Shown here piece by piece: positions 8,831 to 19,500 of a DNA stretch of 64,000 bases. The stretch's first letter is position 1; the number at the start of each line of letters is the position of its first letter. The stretch spans positions 1-64,000 of the forward strand of contig VFIW01000028.1 in NCBI GenBank assembly GCA_006386115.1, written 5' to 3'. The DNA is from Globisporangium splendens. Its lineage: Eukaryota > Oomycota > Peronosporomycetes > Pythiales > Pythiaceae. The translations under genes were made by a program, and so were the position numbers. The notes below the pieces were generated by a model. It did no database searches. It saw nothing but the letters and a program-made list of their open reading frames with translations, and was not told the DNA's origin.

Positions 8831-10669
8831 TTACGTCTTGACTTTCTTTGTTGGAGCTCCACTGTCGTTCGTCGATGATCCTTGCTGCTGCTGTTCTTCA
8901 GTGTACTGCTGCTCAAGTTGCGCCAGCTGTTCGAGAGCTGCCGCTGCAGTGGGTCGTTGCGACGGATCGGCGTGCATCAATCACTCCATGAACGCTGTTC
9001 TCTCCCCCAAGTCGTACCAGCTCTCGTACACTGTTGTTCCGCTCGTTTGGATCAAACGTCCCACTGACCACATATCGACCGGAGTAGTATGCTGGTCACC
9101 GTTACGGATCTCCGGGGCGTGCTCTTCTCGACTCAAATGTCGGCCGCTCGGCGTGAACTGGGGACTCTTGGCTGCATCAAAAAAGTCAATGAGGAACCAT
9201 GAGCCCGAACCATCACGAGTCTTTATGATATTCGTCCATCGAATGTCGCGATGCATTCATCCGGCCACATGCAACTTCACAAGAGCCGACAAGACATCTC
9301 GAAGTGCGTGGAACAAGTCCTCGACACTTGATGGCTTTGTGTCATACCCCACGGGATAAAAACCATTCGTCCAGTTGGCTCGTCGGTACTAATCAAGCAG
9401 TCGACGTTGGGAACTTGATTGCCTTTTAGAATTGCATACACTCGCACCAAATGCTCCTTCGCGTCCTGAAAAGTAGCCACATCTGGGAAGATTTTTACCA
9501 CGCGGGTTGGCTCGAGGTGTACTTTAACGCCGTTTGTTCGGACCAAACACTTGTATTCATCTCGAGCACGCTCAGGACACAGACTCGCAATGTTCCGCAA
9601 CAATCGAGAGATGTTCAGTATAGCCAGCAGTAGCCGAAATCGTCCTCCAAGATTGTTCAGATCAAACGATCCCAACTCAACAGCGTCCACTTGACGCGAC
9701 ACACTGCTGTGTACGATGGCATATAAGCTGACCTTGAAGCCGACGGCTGCATACCCAAACAAGTATGGCACCTCCCCATAGGATCAAATGAACTTCTCAC
9801 AGAGTTCACGGCGTGCTGTTTCAATGTGTGCACCTGGAGCTTTTTCCTCTCCACGGAAGACGCAGAATGAATTCACAACGAACAAGAAATCTGGATGGAT
9901 GGATCCAGTTGATGAAGATCGATTCGAATCCCGAGCGCTCCCTCCAAATTCAGACAACACGATATCAATAACACTGCGGATCAACTCGTCCCAAAACCAA
10001 TGAAACGAACTCTCCGTAACCCCCTTTGGCTTCCTCGGATTGACAACACCGAGCAGCAAATCGTAAGTCAAGTCCATACACGGCGCGGAATTTGCAGTCC
10101 TAAACATCTTTGAGAGCAACTGGGGATCCCCCCTCTCGAGCGCCAAACCATCACTCCATTTTTTAAGAAAAGACTGGTGCACACCGATTTTCACCGGAAG
10201 ATCCTCTTGGATGAAATCTGCCAGCTCTCCAACCAAAGGTAACGCGTCCGAAGAATGCTGGTTCTGGAGGAACTCGCACAACCAAGCCACCGTCGAACCG
10301 TTATCGTCGGGGATTCCAGCTGACGCCATTTCATCTCGTTGATCGCGAAGGTCCACCAACACGTGAATCTCTTGTGTCGATGGATCGGGAAGGTATGACT
10401 TGGCCATCAAATCCCCAATACTGAATGTCGCATCCAATTCCTCAGTCATCAGAGCCGTGATGCTCTCAGGGATCTCCCCTTTGTTCATGGCATTTATTGT
10501 CCCTCTTCGCCAGGTAGAGGTGCAATCTATCGGCATCAACCGTCTTCAAGTCGTTCGCTTTCTTCGCCTTGATAGCGTCCTTCAAATGAGCCACTGTCTT
10601 GCTCGTCTCGATGTCAATGCACAGCGCGCTTCCCTCCGCACCCACAAGCATGCACAACAGCGTCTCCAT
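8831..10669 (-). pseudogene. Crinkler (CRN) effector pseudogene, nuclease-like plus kinase-like C-terminus
   Basis: The N-terminus (10669-10500) is a CRN header: a ubiquitin-like domain with SKTVAHLKDAIKAK and an LYLAK motif, the oomycete translocation signature. The middle (10539-9784) ends with PDFLFVVN and FRGEEK, typical of the PD-(D/E)xK nuclease-like domain of CRN-type proteins. The C-terminus (9771-8834) is protein-kinase-like, with HRDIRWTNI as catalytic loop and LIDFFDAA in the DFG position. Known CRNs act in host nuclei. The gene is dead as written: one-base frame changes near 10490 and 9350, and in-frame TGA codons at 9784-9786, 9257-9259 and 8981-8983, each where Trp is expected. 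The frame reopens after each, down to a TAA at 8831-8833 with a basic PTKKVKT tail. Confidence 0.88.
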
Positions 10670-11102
10670 CTCGAATTATTTCAACTCCCTCTCCAATTCT
10701 TTGTGCTCCAATATTCGTACTTACTCGAGGAGTACTGTACCCTTATCACAGACTACGCTTTAGTCTTCTGCAGTCACTTAGTAGCGTCGTGCCGTGGAGC
10801 AATGCATGTCGTGGGTGTAACTAGACTCAAAGCGTTCACATCCCGCAGCAATAATCGCACTTACAATTCGCAATTGCATGAGAGCATTAGGATCGCACAA
10901 AAAAGCTCCTCAGTGTTTGAGCAACATAGAAACTCGCCATCCTCATATAGAAACGACGCATCCTCCAAGTCAGTGGGTATTTCTAACGAGGTGTAATTGC
11001 TAACGTTAGCAATTGAGACACACATCGGATTTCTTCAGCAACTCGAATGCGTGTCGAGTTGTTCACATCGTACTCAGCTTCTCTTTCACACAGACGCGAA
11101 CC
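10670..11102. other. Divergent intergenic region between CRN relic and BROX-like gene
   Basis: This region holds no gene. It contains the 20-bp perfect palindrome listed at 10995. Confidence 0.6.
10995..11014. promoter_or_regulatory. Perfect 20-bp palindrome upstream of the BROX-like gene
   Basis: AATTGCTAACGTTAGCAATT is self-complementary over its full length and lies 88 bp before the ATG. Its core TAACGTTA contains two facing TAAC half-sites like those bound by Myb-type factors. The function is inferred from position and symmetry only. Confidence 0.5.
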
Positions 11103-12994
11103 ATGGCGGCCAACATGCGGCAGCCGCTGCCGCCGTGCTGCCACGCGGTCAACCCCGGGATCAAGGACACCACCAAGGTACGTACAAGTCGTCTTTATAT
11201 GCGCGTATGTACGCCTCACTATGTGTGTCTCATTATTTGTCGCTTGCGCAGGCTCGTTTCAAGACGGAACTGTCGAAATACGCGGTGCCTTCCAAGCAGG
11301 AGAGCGTCGCGCGCCTCGCGGATGCGCTCACGGAAGCGCGCGCTGCGCTGCGCTTGGATCGTGGCGCGACGTCAGCAGAGAGCAGTGCTAGCCAATCGGC
11401 TGCGTTCTCGCATGTCGAAGACATTCAAACGTACATCAAGAACATCGAGACGTACCTGGCACTCGTGAAAGGCTTCATGACACCATCGCAAAAAGGATCG
11501 GTGGTGATGCCTGTTGGGACGGTTGAGACAGATGGCGGCGCGTCGACGCCATCGTCCGCGCTGCGTCAGCCTCTGATTGAAGACTACAGCCCCAAGGACG
11601 CCGCGGCGAAGCTCGGAGCCGCGCCGGAGACGACTGACAAGACCCCGGAAGATGCCGCTGCTCCTAGTGCTAATGCTGGGAACCAGCATGATCCTACGAA
11701 GACTCTGAGTGCATGCCTGAGCTTTTGCCAGTGGAAGGACGTGCTCTCGAATGCTCTAACGTATGCACCGAATGCGCGAATCGAATGTGCGCAGTCGCTG
11801 CTGGCGAGCGGCGTGTTCATGATGAACAGTGCGCGAGAAAAAGTGGACGTGCTGCTCGCACGCCGCCTGTCGGAGATCGACGAGCAGGAGCTGAAGCTCG
11901 CGTACCAGCTGTTCCTGCATGCTGCGGGCGTGCTGGACGCGTGTCTCGAGTCCATCGATGTGACGCCGCGCACAGTTGGTGCGAAGACAACCGACCTGAG
12001 CGCTGAGCCCGAGCCCGACACAAAGACGGAAGGTAGTGGTGGTGATGATGTGATCCCAGATGACGACATGATGGCGAAGTGGAGAGCTGAGCAGCAAGCG
12101 TCGAGTTATCCCAGCTCTGTTACTACTGCTGCTCCAACGACTACTACGAAAGTGCCGAATCCTAAAAACGACGACCTCATCCACCTGGATCGTATCCCCG
12201 ATCTGGCACGTGGACGATACCCTCAGCTTCTCGCGTGGATCGCGCTCGCAGAAGCCCAGGAGCTCGTGATTCTGCGTGGCATCAGTCGCGAGTTCGTCGA
12301 TTACTCGCTCATGGCGCGACTCTCGATGGACATCTCGATCCGATACAAAGAGTGCCACGCGTTCGCCACGCAGACGCTCCCGTGTTCCACGTCTCTTGTA
12401 GCGGACAAGCTGCGGCTGTATTCTACGTTTAAAGAAGTCTACTACAGCGCGATTTCGTGCTACTTCCAGGGTGCAGCGTCCATGGAGAAGGATACTGCAG
12501 CCTCGTGCGCACAGGCGATCGCGAATTTCAAGAAAGCAAAGACGATGTTGCTTATCACCATAACGCGGAAGCAGAATTACGAAGCCAAAATGCAAAAGGA
12601 CGAAGGTAAAGAGCGACTGGAGACCTTCAAGTCGATTTTCATCCGATCGGAGCAGATCGTGGACCGGGACTTGGACATCATGACGCATCGGAACGACAGC
12701 GTGTATTACGAGCGGGTACGTTTTTGCGTGTGCTTGGACGATCTTGAGGGCCACTGTTAACAAACCAGACATATGTCTATGTGTACCTGTTAGGTTCCTC
12801 AACCTGAGCCGCCGTGTGAGCCTCTGAGTCTCGTTCGCGCTGTCACGTTCCCTACCGTCGACATCAACGGTTTGTGGCACGATCCTGAAATTGCTGCGTG
12901 TCTGCAACCTCCGTCGGCAGCCAACCAGACGGCTCCTCCCCCACACAAAGACCCGCCACGGTCGAGCTGCTGCGAGAGTTGCATCATCTCGTGA
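11103..12994 (+). CDS. BRO1-domain protein with C-terminal CaaX box, BROX-like
   Basis: Three exons (11103-11177, 11252-12715, 12794-12994), with phase-0 GTACGT donors, encode 579 residues. Most of the protein is a BRO1 domain, the banana-shaped fold that binds ESCRT-III CHMP4/Snf7 tails. Visible marks are AEAQE near residue 375, the conserved KLRLYSTFKEVYYSAISCYFQ helix region, AIANFKKAK, and the NDSVYYERVPQPEP segment rebuilt across intron 2. The protein ends ...CCESCIIS, where CIIS fits a prenylation CaaX box. Human BROX also pairs a lone BRO1 domain with a CaaX box, whereas ALIX carries V and Pro-rich domains instead. A membrane-anchored role in endosomal or nuclear-envelope ESCRT function is inferred. 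The CaaX ending supports using this stop. Confidence 0.87.
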
Positions 12995-13537
12995 GTCAAG
13001 TTCGTCGCCTGCTTTATTCAAAGTGGATATGTTTCTGTTGTGTGGCTGGTATGTTCCATCCAGTGACTTCGGACATGCACCTCATTGTATCGTTTTGGCT
13101 AGGTATGTTCGCACGGCAGCAGGTTCCAATGCAAAGAAAGACGATAAGCTACATTACGTGTTCTCCATATGCACCTATGCACTACGCGGCGGGTCTATGG
13201 CGATGAGTATTGACAAGCCAAGTCGCCAAATTCACTTCAGGTATCTGAGAGTCGCAGTGCTTGGCATGGATGCATCCCTATTAAATCAAACAGTCCAATA
13301 TCTCTTAGAAATGATTTCTTTCATCTCCCACCCCTTATTAAGGATTCCACTCTTCAGCTGATACGCCAATCAACCCTCAAGCGGATCCGCTCCACCCCTC
13401 TCCATACTTTGTCATTCCTCCATAGTGGAGCGCAGTGGACGCTCTCATTTGAAATCCGCTCTCCAACAAAACAAAAAGCGCGCGGAATAGTGGCGCCAGC
13501 ATTTCAGTCCCACATAACGAGATTTGGGCAACCTGTG
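12995..13537. other. Intergenic between BROX-like gene and kinesin
   Basis: This region holds the 3' end of the BROX-like gene and the kinesin promoter. An initiator-like GCTCTCATTTGAAATC lies at 13441-13456, about 80 bp before the kinesin ATG. Nothing else is seen. Confidence 0.45.
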
Positions 13538-16500
13538 ATGGATGCGATGGGGGACGCGAGTGATTCCTGGACGCCGTCGTCTTCGTCGTCCACAGGCGAG
13601 GCGGAGAACATCGCCGTGTGCATCCGCGTGCGGCCGCTGAGCGAGCGCGAGGTGCGGAACCGCGACGTGAACGTGCTGCGCGCCATCACTGCGATGAACA
13701 TCATCTCGATCACGGACGCGGACGGCGCGCCGCTGGGCGGCAAGCACAACGTGTTCCAGTACGACCACATCTACGATCAGCAGAGCTCGACGCAGCACAT
13801 GTACGACCAGGTGGCGAAGCGCATCGTGCGCTCGACGCTCGACGGCATCAACGGTACGATCTTCGCGTACGGCCAGACATCGTCGGGCAAGACGTACACG
13901 ATGCAGGGCGGTCAGCCGTTCGAACCAGAGCAGTCGCCGAACTCGCCAGGCATCCTGCAGCTCGCGGTCGAAGACATCTTCAACTACATTGAGAACTGCG
14001 ACGACCGCGACTTCCTGCTGCGCGTGTCGTTCGTCGAGATTTACAACGAAGTCGTCAAGGACCTGCTCAATCCGAGCGAGAAAGGCAACAACCTGAAACT
14101 GCGCGAAGATCCGCGCAAGGGCGTGTATGTGGAATGCAAGGAAGAGATCATCACCAACTACGAGAACATCCTGCAGCTGCTCGAGCAGGGGAACCTGCGC
14201 CGCACCGTTGGCCAAACGGCGATGAACGAGCGCAGTTCGCGCTCGCACAGCATCTTCCGCATTGTGATTGAGAGCAAGCAGAAGTCGATGTCGCGCCGCC
14301 AATCCGAGGACGACGTGAATGGTGCTGTGCTCGTCGCGTGCCTCAGCCTCGTGGATCTCGCGGGGTCCGAGAGCGTGCGCAACACGGCGGCGGAAGGGAT
14401 CCGACAGCGAGAGGCAGGCAACATCAACAAGTCGCTACTGACGCTATCTCGCGTCATCAATTCGCTCGCGAGCTCCTCGTCCGGTGGCCAGAACGCGCCT
14501 TTCCGAGACAGCAAACTGACGCGACTGCTGCAGAACTCGCTCGATGGGAACACGCGCACGCTGATCATTTGCTGCGTCACGCCATCGGATCGGTATCTGG
14601 ACGAGACGAAGAGCACGTTGCAGTTCGCAGCGCGTGCGAAAACCATTCAGACGTCGGCTTCAGTGAACGAAGTGCTGGACGACCAAGCGCAGCTCAAGCG
14701 ACTCAAGCGCGAGGTGCATGAGTTGAAGAAGCTCGTCAACAATGAAGCCTACAATGCGCTAAAAGCAGAAAATGAGGCGCTCATGCATGAGAAAAGCCTC
14801 CATAAAGAAGAGTATGCGCGCTTGATGGGACTGATCCTGACGAGTGGCACGACGCGCACGAGACCGTCGAGCGACAGCAAAGTGAACCAACGCACGAAGC
14901 GGTCGCGAGAGACGTGGTGTCCGGGCGATTTCCCCGTCAGTGTGACATCGTTGCGCAATAGTGGAGAGCACTGCGCGTCGGTGTTTGCTTCTCCCAACCC
15001 ACAGCCGCGAAAACGTCAAGATACTGACAGCGGATCGAAGGAAAACATTGTGCCGCAGAACCTTCTGAGCGCGCTTGAAGACGAAATGGATGACAATGAC
15101 GACGATGGAAACGAAGGGAGCAATGGATCTCATCGGCTGCAGTTGCTTAGCTCCACATTGCTTCAAGTGTTCGAGTTGGCGTTGCAGGAATACCGTGGCG
15201 AGAACGACGAAGTCCACGATCGACTCAACACGGCGATGGAGCAGATGCAGAATCTGGTCCCTGGCGAAGAAGATTTCGAGCGGCTCTCGGAACTGCTGCA
15301 GGAGTTGAAATATATGGTTGAACTCGGTGGGGAATCGGAAAAGCTTCGAGGAGCGAACGAGTTGCTGAATATGGAAAACGAGGAGCTCCGCCACAGGTCG
15401 AGCTTGGTGGCGAATCGGTCCAACCTATTGGAGCGCAGCAATGAAGACGTGGACATGTTGAGAGCTGAGCTAGCTGAAGCACAAAAATGCCTCGAACGAG
15501 AGCGTAAACTCGTCGCTGAGATTTCGAAGGAGAAAGAAGCTCTGGAGAAGCTGGTTGCTGAGAACTCGGAGGAATATGTGCAGCAAATTGAGTCATTACG
15601 AATCGAGATCGATGAAAAGCAAGCAATGTTCGACGCTGAACTCCAGGACCTTCAGAGTGCACTCGTAAAGAAAACAGAGCAGGTTGAGCAGCTGCATTCC
15701 GAAAATGATGCAAGTGATATTCTGGCGACGACCACGCAAAAGGTGGAAGCTCTTCAGCAGCAGTACGAATTGGCTCAACAAGAGATCGCGAAGCTGAAGG
15801 AAGCAGAGCACAAAATACTAAAGGCTCACGAAAACGTGGTGCTGGAGTTGGAAACAAGCTCGAAGAGTACAATCGACGAGCTTTCGCAGCAGCTGGAGAG
15901 TGCCTTTGTGGAAGTTGAAGAGCAAAAGCTTCTTCGGAGTGAAGAGGTGTCAAGACTTGAGAAGCAGCTTCAAGCTCAAGCTGTGGAGTTTGAAGAAAAG
16001 CTGACTGCTTGGAAGGATCGAGAGACCGATAGCTCAGAAGAGGCGTCACTGGATGGTGATGGAGAGAAAGAGGCTCTTCGCGAAGAGAGAAATGCGCTGG
16101 AAGGTATGCTTCAGGAAATGGAAGAAGCTCGTACCAGGCTTCAATCGAGAGTGGACCATCTTGAGAGCGAATTGAGCTCTATCAAAGCAAGCAGGGACCG
16201 AGAAGCTGAACCAGAGCTGGCTGAGACTCAACGAGAGCTGACCGAGTCGTTGAAGACTGAGAACGAGCATCTTCTCTCTGAGCGGGCTAACTTGACTGAT
16301 GCCATGATGGCGCTCGAAGAGCAGTTGCAGCAGACAGCGAAATACCATTCTGATCTCGACGCGCAGGTGAAGCATTTGATTGAGGAGAAGAGTGCACTGG
16401 TTGAAAAGGTTACAACGCTGGAGGCTGAATTGGAAAAACTTGGTGATCGAACGAATTCAGAGATGGAATCGCCCGACCAAGAGCCAAGTCTACAGCAAAT

Positions 16501-19500
16501 GAGCCCTGAAATCAGCGAGGGCGATGGCAAACTTGCTGTCGAATTGCAGAATCTGCTGCAAGACATGACGAAGCTGCAGTTTGAGCTTGAACAGGTGACG
16601 ACGGAAAAGCGTGAGTTCGCAAACACGACCGAGCAGCTTAAGCAAGAGTTGGAAACTGTAAAAGCAGACGGTGTTGGGAAGCAGGCAACCTTTGACAAGG
16701 AGAAGCAAGCATACAAGGAGGAACTGGAACGTTTGCGTACCGATTTGCAGTATGCCGCAAATGAAAAGCAGGCTAGTGATATTAACATCCAGGATCTGAA
16801 TGAGGAGAGAGCGCTGTTAGCTGAATCGATCCAGGCTGTGAAGCATGAAATGGACCAGCTGCTGCTGAAGACGAGTAACAAAGCGGAGCGACTTGAGATC
16901 GAAGTGATGGACTTGCGCGCAGCGAAGAAGAAGCTTGAAGGAGAGGCGAGTGCGCTTACGCTGAGCTTGCAAGCTGCGCAGGAGGAAAAAGCGACGCTGG
17001 TGCAGAAGAAGCAAGAGTACGACGAAGACAAAGAATCGTTGCTTGCGACCATTGCATCGCTCGAAATGCTGGAGTCGAAGCTTCAAGAGTTGCTGAGTGA
17101 AAAGGAGAATCACGCCAACCAAGTTACCACCTTGGAGAGTAAGTTGGTCTCTGTGTCTGCTGAAAACATTCACCTGCAAGAAAAGATTCAAGTGTTGAGC
17201 AGTGAAAAGCTGACGTGGCTCCAAAAGAGCGCGTCGAGTGAGGATCTTCAACAAGAAATCACTGCAACAAAAGAGGAGCAATCGCGTCTCGCATTACTGG
17301 TTGAAGAATTGGAGACACGACTGGCCCATAAGAGTCACGACAGCGACCACAACCAAAGTCAAGTGGCCAAGCTAGTCGCGGAAATCGCTGAGTACGAGAC
17401 CACAGTTGCAGAGCAGGCGACGGCGATCGAGCAATTAAGTACCGAGCTTCTTGAAAACGACGAGGAGCGGAACGTCCTGCAAGCCAGGATCGATGAACTC
17501 ACGCTTGCTGAAGATCGGGTTGCTGAACAAGATGAAGTGATTGTGCAGCTGAAGACGCTGAATGAAGAGTATGCTTCAAAGGTATTTGTATTAGAAGAAG
17601 CGAAATCAGAAATGGAGATGGCGCTCGAGCAGTTGAACGGTATGCAGCCGAAGCTGGGTGGGGAAAGTGTAAACTCAGCTCAGTTTGAGGAGTTGCGCGC
17701 GAAAATCACAGCCCTGGAGGAAGAGAAGAAGAAGCTCGCTTCGGAGTTGGACCGGTCCTCGAGCGAGCGAAGCGACTTGATCGAAGAACTCAGTGCGCTC
17801 GAGTCCCAGTTGATGGAGGAATCTCAAGAGAAGCTGAGGCTCACAGCAGCGTCGGAGGAGCTAGAAAAGAAACTTCGCGAGATGAAATCGAAGCAAAAGT
17901 CCACAAGCGACGGTGGTGATGCCAATGAGGATGTGGACTCGCTCCAGCAACGTCTTGAAATTGAAGCCGAACTCCGCGCAACCTTGGAACTGGACGTAAA
18001 ATCATACGAAGACACGCTCGCTGTACTGCGCAGTGAGCTCAAGGACAGCTCAGACACGATCTCAGATCTGTTAGAGAAGTTGAAGACCATGGAATTTGAA
18101 GTTGAGAGTATCAAGCAAGCAAAAGAGAGAGCTGAAAAAGATACTGAAGTTGCACAGGAGTTGATGCAGCGAGCTAAGGAAGAGCAAGAAGAACTTCGCT
18201 TCCAGAACCAACAGCGTGTGCTTTCATCTGAAGGTAAAGATTTGGCTCTCCACGACACTATTGAGGCGCTCAAGCAGGAGCTGAAGGATGCTAAGCAAGA
18301 GCTCGAAAGCAAACAGAAAGAGTTGGATGGGCAGATCCACCAGCGACTTCAATCGTCGGAAGCAAACGATACGGCGCTGCAAATGACCATTTCGGATCTT
18401 GAACGCGAGTTGATTGATACGAGGAAGCTGCTCGCCGTGCAGGAAGATGAGTGGAAGATGAAGCTGCTGGATGCCGAGAAGCAAGTCGGTCAAATGAACG
18501 ACGAACTGGATCAAAAGAGAGACGAACTTGCGCGATTGGAAGAGGTGGGTGCGAGTGCGCAAAGTGAGCTCTGCAAACTGTCAGAAGAGCTGGCTCATGC
18601 GCAGCAGACATACACGGAGTTGCTTCAATCGAAGGAGGAAGTCGAGAAGCAACTGAATGAGAACGACTCCAAGTGGAGAGCAAAGGAAGAAGAGCTGAGT
18701 CAGAAGATATCGAATGAGTTGCTGAGTTTGAAGCGCGCATACACCGAAATCGCTCAACAGAAAGAAGAGTTGGAGCACCAGCTCATTGAGATCGATGCGC
18801 AGTGGCGTGCCAAGGAGCAAGCGCTCGGCCAGAAAGCGTCGGCTGAGATGGACAGTTTGCGCGAGCAGTACCAGGAAGCTCAGGAAGAATTGGATTCGTA
18901 TCAGAAGTACGCGGATGACGAAATCCACAAACTGCGCTCATCCATCGCGGCGACCGAAGTGGAAATAGAGGAAACGAATCGTGCCTCCCAGGCAAAACAA
19001 GAGGAGCTCAACGATCGCATCAAGGAGCAGGAAGAATGGATGGTCCGCCTCAAGACGAAGCACGAAGAACTGGAGACCGAGAACGTCGAGTTGTACGCAG
19101 AACGGAAGGCGCTGACCGAGAAGCTTGAGAAAATGGAATCTTCCCACGATGTCGTGACGGATCAACTTCAGAGTGAGCTGCGTGACATGTCGATCAAGTG
19201 CGAGCAGGTAGAAGCGAGGTTCACGGAAGCCACAGAGAATGCGAAGGAGCTCAAGCTGGCAATGGAGAAGCTCGAAGGCGAAGCATACCAGCATCGCAAC
19301 GATCTCGAAGATATGTCGGAATCGCTCAAGTCTGTCCAGATGGAGGCGATGCACTACCAGAAACAGCTCGTCAGCGCTCAAACGGGTAAAGACGAGCTCG
19401 AAAAGATCGTGGAGACGCAAAAGAAGCGCATTGACAAGCTTGAGAAGGTGAAGATGACCACCGAAACCCTCGATCTCTTCCGCAAGCTGAAGAAAGACCG

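Noticed and set aside
11756..13021. 421-codon open frame on the minus strand opposite the BROX-like gene
   Set aside because: It is an antisense shadow caused by strong third-position GC bias of the real gene. It is Arg/His-rich with no domain and runs across both introns.
13409..13537. Upstream ATG at 13409 as the kinesin start
   Set aside because: The extra 43 residues are not kinesin-like and a probable initiator lies downstream of that ATG.
13445..14302. 285-codon minus-strand frame opposite the kinesin motor domain
   Set aside because: It mirrors the GC-rich kinesin codons and lacks any motif.
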